From Oscillospiraceae bacterium (lineage in GTDB: Bacteria; Bacillota; Clostridia; Oscillospirales; Oscillospiraceae): DNA of 33,957 nucleotides. Both the position numbers and the translations under genes were made by a program. Below the pieces are notes generated by a model, which saw only the letters and a list, made by a program, of their open reading frames with translations, ran no database searches and had not been told where the DNA came from. Positions 1 through 9,110 of this stretch are shown here, piece after piece; the stretch's first letter is position 1, and every line of letters begins with the position of its first letter. The stretch covers positions 1-33,957 of the forward strand of contig SVKR01000180.1 in NCBI GenBank assembly GCA_015068365.1, given 5' to 3'.

Positions 1-243
1 AACGCGGACATCATCATCTACAACTGCTCCATCGCCGCCCAGCTGCACACGCTGGACGACCTCACCGGCCTGAGCCCCGTGCTGGCGGATTTCAAGGCCG
101 TGAAGTCCGGCAGCGCCTGGTGCACCACCGAGAGCATGTTCCAGCAGACGGACAAAATGGGCACCATCATCGAGGAGATGAACAAAATCTTCTCCGGCAA
201 GACCGACGGCAGCGATCTCGACTATATCTTCCGATTGGAGTGA
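1..243 (+). CDS. 3' end of ABC transporter substrate-binding protein (iron/cobalamin type), truncated by window edge
   Basis: Frame 1 is open from base 1 to TGA at 241-243 (NADIIIYNCSIAAQLHTLDDLTGL...DYIFRLE*), directly upstream of a FecCD permease and an ATPase. Confidence 0.7.
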   Translation, partial: NADIIIYNCSIAAQLHTLDDLTGLSPVLADFKAVKSGSAWCTTESMFQQTDKMGTIIEEMNKIFSGKTDGSDLDYIFRLE

Positions 244-247
244 GCCT

Positions 248-1309
248 ATGGGCGCAAGCAGACAACCCTCCCCCGCCGGGGACAGCATATCGGCCAACGT
301 GGCCCGGGCGCGCTACGCCGGCGTCATCGTCGGGCTGCTGATCGCCCTGGCGGCGCTGGTGGTGTGGAACATCAACACCGGCAGCGTGCACATCTCCGTG
401 CCGGACATCGCCCGCATCATCTTCCGGCGCGCGGGCGACTCCACCCAGGTGGGCATCGTCTGGAACCTGCGCCTGCCCCGCATCTGCGCCGCGGCCGTGC
501 TGGGCGGCGGGCTGGCCCTCTCCGGCTTTCTGATGCAGACCTTCTTCGGCAACCCCATCGCCGGACCCTTCGTGCTGGGCATCTCCTCCGGCTCGAAGCT
601 CATCGTGGCGCTGGTGATGATCGTGGCGCTGCGCTACGTGGCCTTCATCTCCTCCTGGATGATGGTGATCGCCGCCTTCGTCGGCGCGCTGATCGCCATG
701 GGCTTTGTGCTTCTGGCCGCCCGCAGCATCCGGCAGATGAGCATGCTTCTGGTGGCGGGCATCATGATCTCCTACATCTGCTCGGCCATCACGGAGTTTC
801 TCATCACCTTTGCCAAGGACAGCGACATCGTGAACCTGCACGGCTGGTCCCAGGGCAGCTTTTCCGGCACCACCTGGAGCAACGTGGGCGTGTTCACCCT
901 CATCATCGGCGTCTGCCTGGTGGTGGTGTTCTTCATGAGCAAGCCCATCAGCGCCTACCAGATGGGCGAGAGCTATGCCCAGAGCATGGGCGTCAACGTC
1001 AAGCGCTTTCGCGTGGTGCTGATCCTCATGTCCAGCCTCATCGCCGGCTGCGTCACCGCCTTTGCCGGACCGATCTCCTTCGTCGGCATCGCGGTGCCCC
1101 ATCTGGTGAAGCTGCTGCTGAAAACCGCCAAGCCCATCGTGGTCATCCCCAGCTGCTTTCTGGGCGGGGCGGTGTTCTGCCTTTTCTGCGACTACATCGC
1201 CCGCACGGCCTTTGCGCCGACGGAGCTTTCCATCAGCACGGTCACGGCCATTTTCGGCGCGCCCGTGGTCATCTGGATGCTGATCCGCCGCCACAGCGGC
1301 AAGATGTGA
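248..1309 (+). CDS. FecCD-family ABC transporter permease (iron siderophore/heme/cobalamin)
   Basis: Multi-TM protein with LRLPRICAAAVLGGGLALSGFLMQTFFGNPIAGPFVLGISSG and GPISFVGIAVPHLVK, typical of FecCD/BtuC permeases. Confidence 0.92.
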   Translation: MGASRQPSPAGDSISANVARARYAGVIVGLLIALAALVVWNINTGSVHISVPDIARIIFRRAGDSTQVGIVWNLRLPRICAAAVLGGGLALSGFLMQTFFGNPIAGPFVLGISSGSKLIVALVMIVALRYVAFISSWMMVIAAFVGALIAMGFVLLAARSIRQMSMLLVAGIMISYICSAITEFLITFAKDSDIVNLHGWSQGSFSGTTWSNVGVFTLIIGVCLVVVFFMSKPISAYQMGESYAQSMGVNVKRFRVVLILMSSLIAGCVTAFAGPISFVGIAVPHLVKLLLKTAKPIVVIPSCFLGGAVFCLFCDYIARTAFAPTELSISTVTAIFGAPVVIWMLIRRHSGKM

Positions 1310-1322
1310 GGAGGCGGGCAAC

Positions 1323-2438
1323 GTGAGCGATTTCTACTTCCGCACCGCCGACCTGGACGTGGGCTATAACGGCAAGCCCCTGATCCACAGCATCGACATC
1401 TCCCTCGCCGCCGGCGACATTCTGACGCTGATCGGCCCCAACGGCTCCGGCAAGAGCACGATTCTGAAGAGCATCACCAAGCACCTTTCCATGCTCCGGG
1501 GCGACGCCTACATCGCCGACGCCTCGGTGAACGCCATGAGCTTCAAGCAGCTCTCCCAGAAGCTGGCCGTGGTGCTGACCGAGCGCATCAAGGGCGAGCT
1601 TCTGACCTGCTGGGACGTGGTGGCCACCGGCCGCTATCCCTATACGAACACGCTGGGCCTGCTCTCCCCCGACGACCATGAGAAGATCCGCGCGGCAATG
1701 GAACGGGTCCACGCCTATGAGCTGGCGGAGAAGGACTTCACCGCCATCAGCGACGGGCAGCGCCAGCGTGTGCTGCTGGCCCACGCCATCTGCCAGGAGC
1801 CGGAGATCATCGTGCTGGACGAGCCCACCAGCTTTCTGGACATCCGCCACAAGCTGGAGCTGCTGAGCATCCTGCGCTCCATGGCCAAGGAAAAGGGCAT
1901 CACCGTCATCATGAGCCTGCATGAGATCGACCTGGCCCAAAAGGTCTCGGACAAGATCATGTGCGTCCACGGCGACGTGATCTCCCACTTCGGCACCCCG
2001 GACGAGATCTTCCGGGAGGGCATCATCGCGGAGCTTTACGGCATCACCGCCGGCACCTACAACCTGGCCTACGGCAGCGTGGAGCTGCCCGCCCCCAGCG
2101 GCACGGCGGAAACCTTTGTCATCTCCGGCGGCGGCTGCGGCATACCGCTGTTCCGCCGCCTGCAAAAGGAGAATACCCCGTTTTACGCGGGCATCCTCTA
2201 CGAAAACGATCTGGAACTGCCCATTGCCCGGGCGCTGGCCGCCGAGGTGGTCACCGAGCGGGCGTTTGAACCCATCGGCGACGCCGCCTTTGCGCGGGCC
2301 GAGGCGCTGCTGCGCCGGTGCAGGCGCGTCATCAACGCCGGCGTCCCCGTCGGCAGCTGCAACGCGCGCATCGCAGCGCTGCTGGAAACGGCGGAGCGCC
2401 TGGGGATTTTGCAGGAAGGAGCGAACAGTACAGTCTGA
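1323..2438 (+). CDS. ABC transporter ATP-binding protein (FepC/BtuD type) with C-terminal extension
   Basis: GTG start; Walker A GPNGSGKST, signature SDGQRQRV, Walker B IIVLDEP; about 110 aa extra C-terminal domain after the ATPase. Confidence 0.92.
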   Translation: MSDFYFRTADLDVGYNGKPLIHSIDISLAAGDILTLIGPNGSGKSTILKSITKHLSMLRGDAYIADASVNAMSFKQLSQKLAVVLTERIKGELLTCWDVVATGRYPYTNTLGLLSPDDHEKIRAAMERVHAYELAEKDFTAISDGQRQRVLLAHAICQEPEIIVLDEPTSFLDIRHKLELLSILRSMAKEKGITVIMSLHEIDLAQKVSDKIMCVHGDVISHFGTPDEIFREGIIAELYGITAGTYNLAYGSVELPAPSGTAETFVISGGGCGIPLFRRLQKENTPFYAGILYENDLELPIARALAAEVVTERAFEPIGDAAFARAEALLRRCRRVINAGVPVGSCNARIAALLETAERLGILQEGANSTV

Positions 2439-2494
2439 CACACGACCGGGCCTGTCCCCCGCCGGCAAACTGCCATTCACAATCCATACCTCCG

Positions 2495-2563
2495 CAGTGC
2501 GCGCGCAAGAAAGCGCGCGGTAAAAGGGAATCGGGTGAGAGTCCCGAGCGATCCGGTCACTGT
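2495..2563 (+). promoter_or_regulatory. Cobalamin riboswitch 5' half (apparently truncated)
   Basis: gcgcgcaagaaagcgcgc hairpin followed by taaaAGGGAAtcgGGTGagAgTCCcgaGCgatCCggtcACTGT, matching the conserved core AAAAGGGAA..GGTGAAAxTCC..GC.G.CC..CACTGT. I found no recognisable downstream B12 box/closing stem. Confidence 0.6.
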
Positions 2564-2777
2564 CCAAGGACAAGTGCGGCAAGCTGCTGCCTGTGGCCCC
2601 CATCAAGGTCAAGGACGGCGGCACCGACAAAGTCACCACCAAAGCCGATGGCAGCGTGGGCGAGGTGAAGACGGACGCCTCCGGCGCCGTCACTGAGGCC
2701 AGCGCAACGCTCAGCGCAAGCGCTCTGGCCGCCGCAGCGGGCAAGACGAAGGCCGCGTACGGCGGCCGTGGAAAGGA
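2563..2777 (+). pseudogene. Coding remnant resembling a tail of a large secreted/S-layer-type protein (SKDKCGKLLPVAPIKVKDGGTDKVTTKADGSVGEVKTDASGAVTEASATLSASALAAAAGK)
   Basis: Open frame with Thr/Lys/Asp-rich KADGSVGEVKTDASGAVTEASATLS composition but no ATG; it begins inside the riboswitch-like sequence. Confidence 0.35.
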
Positions 2778-3602
2778 ATGGATTCCATGCGTAAGAAAGC
2801 CTTTTTCGCCCTGGTGCCGGCATTGCTGCTGGCGCTGGCCCTGAGCGCCCCGGCCCTGGCCGGGCAGACAGGCAGGACGCAGCTGGACGTCATCAACTAC
2901 AGCTCGTCCGATCAAGTAACCGCAATCTGGCTGGAGGAGACCGAAGGCCGGACGGACCTGGTGTTCACCCTAAACCGCGCCGATGCCGACCTGGCCTTCC
3001 TTGGCCGGTCCTTCGCCGCAGCGGCGAATGCCGTGGCGCAGCGTGCGCCGGACGGCAGCTTCACTCTGCCGCTTGCGCAATACGCGGAGCCCTTCGCCGT
3101 CAGCTTCCACTGCACCGGGGACGGCACCTGGCACGAGCTGCAGTTTCGCCTCTACCCCGACTTCGGCCAGCTGGACGTGTTCGACTCCTACGGCGCCATC
3201 CCTACCAACCAGCGCCTGACGGTGGACGGCGTGGAGTACGCCGCGGAGATCTATAACATCGGCGGCAGCAACTATTTCAAGCTGCGCTCCATCGCGGCGC
3301 TGCTCAGCGGCAGCGCGGCCCAGTTCGACGTGGACTATGACGCGGACGCGGGGCTGGTGCTCATCACCACTGGCGCGCCCTACGCCGCCCAGGCGGGCGA
3401 CCTGGCCATCGGCGCGGACAAAAGCGAATCGGCCATTCCGACCATGCAGGGCATCCGCCTGAACGGCGAGATCGTTTACTTCGACAACGTCTACAACATC
3501 GGCGGCAACAACTTTCTGAAGCTGCGCGACATGGGCACGGCCTTCGGCTTCGGCGTGGATTATGACGATGCCACCCGCACCATGCTGGTCACGACAAAAT
3601 AA
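2778..3602 (+). CDS. Secreted protein with signal peptide and two copper-amine-oxidase-N-like stalk repeats
   Basis: MRKKAFFALVPALLLALALSAPALAG signal peptide (start 2778 or 2787); repeated YNIGGSNYFKLRSIAALL / YNIGGNNFLKLRDMGTAF plus VDYD...VLITT motifs. Confidence 0.75.
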   Translation: MDSMRKKAFFALVPALLLALALSAPALAGQTGRTQLDVINYSSSDQVTAIWLEETEGRTDLVFTLNRADADLAFLGRSFAAAANAVAQRAPDGSFTLPLAQYAEPFAVSFHCTGDGTWHELQFRLYPDFGQLDVFDSYGAIPTNQRLTVDGVEYAAEIYNIGGSNYFKLRSIAALLSGSAAQFDVDYDADAGLVLITTGAPYAAQAGDLAIGADKSESAIPTMQGIRLNGEIVYFDNVYNIGGNNFLKLRDMGTAFGFGVDYDDATRTMLVTTK

Positions 3603-3623
3603 AAAAGCGGCAATGCAATACAG

Positions 3624-3659
3624 AAATCGCCCGGTTCCGACGGAACCGGGCGATTTTTT
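3624..3659. terminator. Bidirectional Rho-independent terminator between convergent genes
   Basis: aaatcgcccggttccgacggaaccgggcgatttttt: long GC stem flanked by A and T runs. Confidence 0.85.
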
Positions 3660-3677
3660 GTCTGATTCGGTTTTGTC

Positions 3678-5042
3678 TTACTTCCAGGCGAAGGTCACCA
3701 GGCCATAGATGTAAAGGAAGGCCACGACCACGGGGACGACATAGCGGAAGATGGGCTTCATCCAGGGCTTGACCTTGAGGCCCACGCCGGCGTTGGCCTC
3801 GGCCACGAAGTTATCCCAGCCCCAGCCGAACTTGTTGCAGCAGAACAGGGCAAAGATCAGAGCGCCCAGCGGCAGCAGGTTGGTGGAGACGATGAAATCC
3901 CAGAAGTCGAGCCATGCGCTGCCCTCCGCGAAGGGCTGGAAGCTGAACTTGCTGTAACCCAGGGCGGTGGTGAGAGCCAGCAGGAAGATCACGACGCCGC
4001 AGACGACGCTGCCCTTGGGACGGGACCAACCGGTCTTCTCGCGGACCATGGCAAGGATGTTTTCGAACACGGCCAGCTCGGTGGAGAAGGCGGCGAAGAC
4101 CATGAACAGGAAGAACAGCGTGCCCCACCAGCGGCCGCCGGCCATGTTGTTGAAAACCGTCGACATGGTGTTGAACAGCAGCGCGGGGCCAGCGCCCACA
4201 GGGACGTTGTAGCTCGTGCAGGCGGGGAAGATGATGAGGCCGGCCATGAGGGCGACCACGGTGTCGAGGATGATGACGTTGACGCTCTCGCCCATCAGCG
4301 AGCGCTCTTTATTAATGTAGCTGCCGAAGATGGCCATGGAGCCGATGCCAAGGCTCAGCGTGAAGAAGGCCTGGTTCATGGCGCCGACGATGACGCTGCC
4401 GTTGATCTTGCTGAAATCAGGCACCAGATAGAACTTCAGGCCCTCGATGGCGTTCGGCAGCGTGGCGCTGCGGATGCCCAGCACGATCATCAGGATGAAG
4501 AGGATGACCATCATATACTTGGTCACGCGCTCCAGGCCGCCCTGCAGGTTGAAGCACAGGATGCCGAAGCCGACGACCACGGCGATGGCCAGAAAGATGA
4601 CGTTGACACCGGGATTCGTGATCATCGAGACGAAGGGATTCGAGACCCCCTCAACATAAACGAGTTCAGCGTTCTGCCCGGTCAGGAAGCGCCAGAAGTA
4701 ATAGATCATCCAGCCGGTGACCACGGTGTAGAATGCCATCAGGGCCACGTTGCCCAGAAGGGCGAACCAGCCGTGGATGTGCCACTTGCTGCCGGGCTTC
4801 TCCAGCTTCTGATACATGCCGATGGGGCTGGCCTGGCTGGCGCGGCCCATAGCGAACTCCATGACCATGACGGGCAGGCCCAGGATCAGCAGGCAGATGA
4901 TATAGACCAGCACAAAGCCGCCGCCGCCGAACTGGCCCGTCATCCACGGGAACTTCCAGACGTTGCCGCAGCCGATGGCGCAGCCAGCGCTGAGCAGAAT
5001 GAAGCCCAGACGGCTTCCAAGATGCTCGCGTTTCTTGTCCAT
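3678..5042 (-). CDS. Sodium:neurotransmitter symporter family (SNF) transporter
   Basis: REHLGSRLGFILLSAGCAIGCGNVWKFPWMTGQFGGGGFVLVYIICLLILGLPVMVMEFAMGR is the hallmark TM1/TM2 region of bacterial SNF/LeuT-type transporters. Confidence 0.95.
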   Translation of the reverse strand: MDKKREHLGSRLGFILLSAGCAIGCGNVWKFPWMTGQFGGGGFVLVYIICLLILGLPVMVMEFAMGRASQASPIGMYQKLEKPGSKWHIHGWFALLGNVALMAFYTVVTGWMIYYFWRFLTGQNAELVYVEGVSNPFVSMITNPGVNVIFLAIAVVVGFGILCFNLQGGLERVTKYMMVILFILMIVLGIRSATLPNAIEGLKFYLVPDFSKINGSVIVGAMNQAFFTLSLGIGSMAIFGSYINKERSLMGESVNVIILDTVVALMAGLIIFPACTSYNVPVGAGPALLFNTMSTVFNNMAGGRWWGTLFFLFMVFAAFSTELAVFENILAMVREKTGWSRPKGSVVCGVVIFLLALTTALGYSKFSFQPFAEGSAWLDFWDFIVSTNLLPLGALIFALFCCNKFGWGWDNFVAEANAGVGLKVKPWMKPIFRYVVPVVVAFLYIYGLVTFAWK

Positions 5043-5155
5043 AACGTTGATTCCTCCAAATCTCTTCTTTTCTCTCCGAAAGCGACGCTTTCGAAATCAT
5101 TCGAAATTATAATATAGCAGTTGCCCGGAAAAAACAAGGGGTCTGGTTCTTTTTG

Positions 5156-5205
5156 TAAAAAAAGCGCGGGTCGGCGGGCAGAGGCGCGCTGCGCCTCTGC
5201 CCGCC
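5156..5205 (-). terminator. Rho-independent terminator of the lipoprotein gene
   Basis: Perfect 15-bp arms ggcgggcagaggcgc / gcgcctctgcccgcc with a minus-strand T run (plus aaaaaaa) beyond. Confidence 0.8.
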
Positions 5206-5217
5206 GGACGCGCCGGA

Positions 5218-6531
5218 TCACCAGTCCCAGGTGTCGCCCGGATCGGACCAGTCGTCCCAGGTATCGCCGGGGTCGGACCAGTCGTCCCAGGTATCGCCGG
5301 GGTCGGACCAGGGATCGTAGTCATTGTATTCCTCATAGTCCCATCCGGCGTCGTTGGACTCATAGAAGTTGCCGTCGTCGTCGATGTAATAGTCGTCGCC
5401 GAAGCCGATGAACTCGTTGCTGTAGCCGTTCCAGTACCAGACGTCGCCGTCGGAATCATACCAGTAATACGGCGTGCCGTAATCGCCGGAATCGGACTGC
5501 TGCGCCGGTTGGGCGGGCACGGGCTTGGGGGCGGTGGACCAGCCGCCGCCATAGGTGCAGCTGTCCATCATACGGTTGCACAGCTCAAAGTAGTTGTAGA
5601 TCCGGCTTTCCAGCGCCACAGTCATCGCATAGACCACGTAGCCGGTGGGGCCGTAATAGCGCACCTCCAGACAGCCGCGCACAGGCTGGGAGGGGCTGGG
5701 CGTAAAAATGCTGCTGTCCAGCCACAGGAAGGAGGTCATGCTGTAATAGCTGCCGCCGTCCTTAAAATCCGTGCCGAAGCACTGCAGCAGCTTGCTGCCA
5801 AAAATGGCAGAGGATATCCGATCCAGGAGGTCCTTCAGATGACGCTGGGCAGTCGCGGCGCCCTGGGTCATATAGGAGTCATAGCCGTCGATGTGCTGGA
5901 AGGCGATCATGATATTGCTGTAATAGTCGTCCGTGCCCTTTTCCAGCGCGGCGTTGAAGCTCAGCGCACAATCAAAGTCGCTGCGGACATCCACCGTCAT
6001 CGTGCGGGGATAGGCGATCGAAACGGAGGAAAAGCTGCCCGGAAAGCTTACGGTGCGATCCAGCGGATCGGAGAGTGCGGGCAGCAGAAGCATCTCGTCC
6101 GCCGCAGTCAGCGTGTTGCCGTCGGCGTCGCTGGCGCCGCCGACGATGCGCCGCAGGGTGGTGAAGGGCGTGCCGTTCGTCATGAGCACGGCGGCGTCGC
6201 CGTCCGCTTCCAGAACGCCGCTGTCGACGTCTGTACCGTAGAGGTTCACAAGGCGCCACGTGCCGTCGGCCTCGATCTGCAGATAGAACGGCTTGGCGTC
6301 ATATTTCCAGCAGCCGGCAAACGCCGAAAAATCCGGCTGCTTCTCTTCCGGTTCCGGCGTGGGGGCCGGCGTTGGTTGCGGCGTGGGCTCCGGGGCAGCG
6401 GTCGGCGCCGGCGGCGCGGTTTCCGGGGGCGGGGCGGTCGGTTCCGCAGACGTGCTGCCGCCGCAGGCGCACAGGCTCAGGCACAGCGCGGCAGCAAGCA
6501 GAAGGCACATGAGACGCTTCATATTCCTCAT
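5218..6531 (-). CDS. Putative lipoprotein with proline-rich linker and acidic/aromatic C-terminal tail
   Basis: MRNMKRLMCLLLAAALCLSLCACGGS lipobox; ETAPPAPTAAPEPTPQPTPAPTPEPEE linker; DWSDPGDTWD repeats at C-terminus. The upstream-extended ORF reaches 6570. Confidence 0.75.
   Translation of the reverse strand: MRNMKRLMCLLLAAALCLSLCACGGSTSAEPTAPPPETAPPAPTAAPEPTPQPTPAPTPEPEEKQPDFSAFAGCWKYDAKPFYLQIEADGTWRLVNLYGTDVDSGVLEADGDAAVLMTNGTPFTTLRRIVGGASDADGNTLTAADEMLLLPALSDPLDRTVSFPGSFSSVSIAYPRTMTVDVRSDFDCALSFNAALEKGTDDYYSNIMIAFQHIDGYDSYMTQGAATAQRHLKDLLDRISSAIFGSKLLQCFGTDFKDGGSYYSMTSFLWLDSSIFTPSPSQPVRGCLEVRYYGPTGYVVYAMTVALESRIYNYFELCNRMMDSCTYGGGWSTAPKPVPAQPAQQSDSGDYGTPYYWYDSDGDVWYWNGYSNEFIGFGDDYYIDDDGNFYESNDAGWDYEEYNDYDPWSDPGDTWDDWSDPGDTWDDWSDPGDTWDW
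5221..5310 (-). repeat. Three tandem 30-bp repeats encoding (DWSDPGDTWD)n at the lipoprotein C-terminus
   Basis: gtcgtcccaggtatcgccggggtcggacca is present twice exactly (5251-5280, 5281-5310) plus a diverged copy at 5221-5250. Confidence 0.85.
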
Positions 6532-6615
6532 TCCGTTCTCTCTCTCTTTCATGTGATTATTTCGCAGCAATCACGGGGCAGCGATCCCCTTTCGCCCCGA
6601 TTGTGCCGCACTGCT

Positions 6616-6644
6616 ACACTAACACATTAACAGAATGATGTCAA
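6616..6644 (-). promoter_or_regulatory. Sigma-A-type promoter for the lipoprotein gene
   Basis: Minus strand TTGACA-N17-TAGTGT. Confidence 0.65.
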
Positions 6645-6683
6645 CGGCGGCTTCCTGCGCATTTCACATGCATGAAAGAAGAC

Positions 6684-6708
6684 GCGGACGGCTTTACGCG
6701 CCGTCCGC
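6684..6708. terminator. Terminator hairpin downstream of the 2-oxoacid oxidoreductase operon
   Basis: gcggacggc ttta cgc gccgtccgc hairpin next to a T run at the plus 3' side. Confidence 0.55.
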
Positions 6709-6725
6709 GCCCTTTTTTTGGTTAT

Positions 6726-7271
6726 TTACCGTTGGCTGCGCCCGATCTCCAGGCCCTTTTCAAAGGCCTGCTTGTTCAGCGGCAGCAGCTTGGCCTTGCT
6801 GGCCAGCTTGTGCTCGATGGTGCCCCAGACGATGGCCGGGTCGATCTCGCCCTTGTAACCGACGTAGACGCCCAGCATGATGATGTTCAGCACCTTGCTG
6901 TTGCCCATCTCCAGCGCCAGCTCCGTCACCGGGGCCTTGACCACCTTGATGTCGTCGCGGGGGATGTCGTCGGAGACGATGGAGCTGTTGATGAACAGCG
7001 TGCCGCCCGGCTTGACATAGCTCAGGAACTTGTTGAGGCTCGCGCCGTTCATCACGATCACGTCGTCCTGGCTGGTGCCCAGGGGCGCGCCGATCTTCTC
7101 ATCGGAGATGACCACATAGCAGTTGGCGGTGCCGCCGCGCTGCTCCGCGCCGTAGGAGGGGAAGAAGGTGACGTTTTTATCGGTGGAGCTGCACACGCTC
7201 TCCGCCAGGAACTTGCCCAGGGTCATGACGCCCTGTCCGCCGAAGCCGGCGACGCAAAGATTGGTTTCCAT
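6726..7271 (-). CDS. 2-oxoacid:acceptor oxidoreductase, gamma subunit
   Basis: METNLCVAGFGGQGVMTLGKFLAES...GAEQRGGTANCYVVISDEKIGAP: POR gamma domain. Confidence 0.92.
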   Translation of the reverse strand: METNLCVAGFGGQGVMTLGKFLAESVCSSTDKNVTFFPSYGAEQRGGTANCYVVISDEKIGAPLGTSQDDVIVMNGASLNKFLSYVKPGGTLFINSSIVSDDIPRDDIKVVKAPVTELALEMGNSKVLNIIMLGVYVGYKGEIDPAIVWGTIEHKLASKAKLLPLNKQAFEKGLEIGRSQR

Positions 7272-7287
7272 ATCCGTTTTACCTCCT

Positions 7288-8025
7288 TCAGCGGTCCCGG
7301 ATCACGCCGAGCGGGAACTCCTTGAGCATCTTCTCTTCGATGTACTCCAGGGACTGCAGCGCGTCCATGCCCCAGTTGGTGGGGCAGCCGGTGACGATCT
7401 CCACCATGGAAAAGCCCTTGCCCTCCAGCTGGTTGGTAAACGCCTTCTTGATGGCGTTTTTGGTCTTGGTGACGTTGGCGGGGTTGTTGCAGCTGGTACG
7501 CACCAGATAGGCCGGGGCCTCCAGGCGGTCCAGGATCTCGCACATGTGCATGGGATAACCGTGCTCCTCCGCCTTTCTGCCGAAGGGCGCCGTGCTGGCC
7601 TTCATGCCCAGAAGCGTGGTGGGGGCCATCTGGCCGCCGGTCATGCCGTAGATGCCGTTGTTGATGAAGATGACGGAGATGTTCTCGCCCCGGTTGGCCG
7701 CGGAGACAGATTCGGCCAGGCCGATGGAGGCGAAGTCGCCGTCGCCCTGATAGGTGTAGACCAGGGTGTCGGGGTTGGTGCGCTTGATGCCCGTGGCCAC
7801 GGCGCAGGCGCGGCCGTGGGGCGCGGTGATGTTGTCATAGGCCATGTAGTCCATGTGCAGTCCGCAGCAGCCGATGCCCAGCACGCAGGCGGTGCGGTCC
7901 ACCACGTTCATCTCTTCCAGCACCTCGCCGATGAGCTTGATGACGGTCGAGTGCATGCAGCCGGGGCAAAAGCCGGAGACCTTGTCCTCCTGGATGGTCT
8001 GGGTTCTCTTATAAAGCAGTTCCAT
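7288..8025 (-). CDS. 2-oxoacid:ferredoxin oxidoreductase, beta (TPP-binding) subunit
   Basis: FCPGCMHS...GIGCCG...GRACAVATGIKRTNPDTLVYTYQGDGDFASIGLAE...NNGIYGMTGGQMAPTT: TPP-binding POR beta. Confidence 0.94.
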   Translation of the reverse strand: MELLYKRTQTIQEDKVSGFCPGCMHSTVIKLIGEVLEEMNVVDRTACVLGIGCCGLHMDYMAYDNITAPHGRACAVATGIKRTNPDTLVYTYQGDGDFASIGLAESVSAANRGENISVIFINNGIYGMTGGQMAPTTLLGMKASTAPFGRKAEEHGYPMHMCEILDRLEAPAYLVRTSCNNPANVTKTKNAIKKAFTNQLEGKGFSMVEIVTGCPTNWGMDALQSLEYIEEKMLKEFPLGVIRDR

Positions 8026-8026
8026 T

Positions 8027-9100
8027 TCACTTGCCCTCCATGATCCGTCTGACGCTGTCCATGATGGCCTCGCGGCTCATGATGTTGCCGCCGGAGCACA
8101 GACAGGTCTCGATGCCGCAGCGTCCGTGAACGGCCGCCTCCACGTCCTTGACAAACTGCGCGGGGATGCTCATCTCCACGTCCAGCACCGCCTTGACCTT
8201 GCTGTAGTCGATCTCGTCATAGGCGGCGAAGGGGAACGGGTGCACCGTGATGGGGCGCACAAGGCCGACCTTGATGCCCTCCTTGCGCAGCAGGGCCGCC
8301 GCGCTCTCCGCGATGCGGGCGGAAATGCCGTAAGCGGTGATGACCACGTCGGCATCCTTCAGCCAGCGGCTCTCCCATTCCGGCTGCCAGCTGGCGTACA
8401 GCGCCGCCGCGTCCTCATTGCACTGCTGCATGGCGGCGGTGGACCAGTTGCCGGGCTGGATCCAGGCGCGCGGCTCGCTCAGGCTGTGGCCGATGCAGGC
8501 CCAGCTGCGCTTGCCGGCCTTGATGGCGGCGACCTCCTCGTCGCTGCGCATCTCCGGCAGCACCACCGGCTCGATCATCGTGCCGATGACGCCGTCGGCC
8601 AGGATCAGCACCGGGTTGCGGTCCTGATCCGCCAGGTCGAAGGCGCGGTAGGTGAAGTCAACGGCCTCCTGCACGGTGGAAGGCGCGAACACGCGCATCT
8701 CAAAGCCGCCGTTGCCGCTGGCCTTGGTGGCCTGCATATAGTCCATCTGGGCCGGCTGGATGGAGCCGACGCCGGGGCCGCCGCGTGCGACGTTGATGTA
8801 GACGATGGGGATGCGCGCCGCGGCGCAGTAGCTGATGCCCTCGCTCTTCAGCGCGATGCCGGGGCTGGAGGAGCTGGTCATGGCGCGGGTGCCGGCAGAA
8901 GCTGCGCCGTAGACCATGTTCACGGAAGCGACCTCGCTCTCGCCCTGGACGAAATGGCCGCCCACCTCGGGCAGACGGCGGGACATGTATTCGGGAATCT
9001 CATTTTGCGGGGTGATGGGATAGCCGGCAAAAAAGCGGCATCCGGCGCGTACGGCTGCCTCGGCCATGGCCTCGCAGCCCTTCATAAATACTCTAGCCAT
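8027..9100 (-). CDS. 2-oxoacid:ferredoxin oxidoreductase, alpha subunit
   Basis: MARVFMKGCEAMAEAAVRAGCRFFAGYPITPQNEIPEYMSRRLPEVGGHFVQGESEVASVNMVYGAASAG; start reassigned from 9208 to 9100. Confidence 0.94.
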   Translation of the reverse strand: MARVFMKGCEAMAEAAVRAGCRFFAGYPITPQNEIPEYMSRRLPEVGGHFVQGESEVASVNMVYGAASAGTRAMTSSSSPGIALKSEGISYCAAARIPIVYINVARGGPGVGSIQPAQMDYMQATKASGNGGFEMRVFAPSTVQEAVDFTYRAFDLADQDRNPVLILADGVIGTMIEPVVLPEMRSDEEVAAIKAGKRSWACIGHSLSEPRAWIQPGNWSTAAMQQCNEDAAALYASWQPEWESRWLKDADVVITAYGISARIAESAAALLRKEGIKVGLVRPITVHPFPFAAYDEIDYSKVKAVLDVEMSIPAQFVKDVEAAVHGRCGIETCLCSGGNIMSREAIMDSVRRIMEGK

Positions 9101-9110
9101 CGCTGCCTCC

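Noticed and set aside
2593-2844. 83-aa ORF as an independent gene
   Set aside because: Overlaps the signal-peptide gene out of frame, lacks an SD, and looks like a remnant; reported instead as a low-confidence pseudogene fragment.
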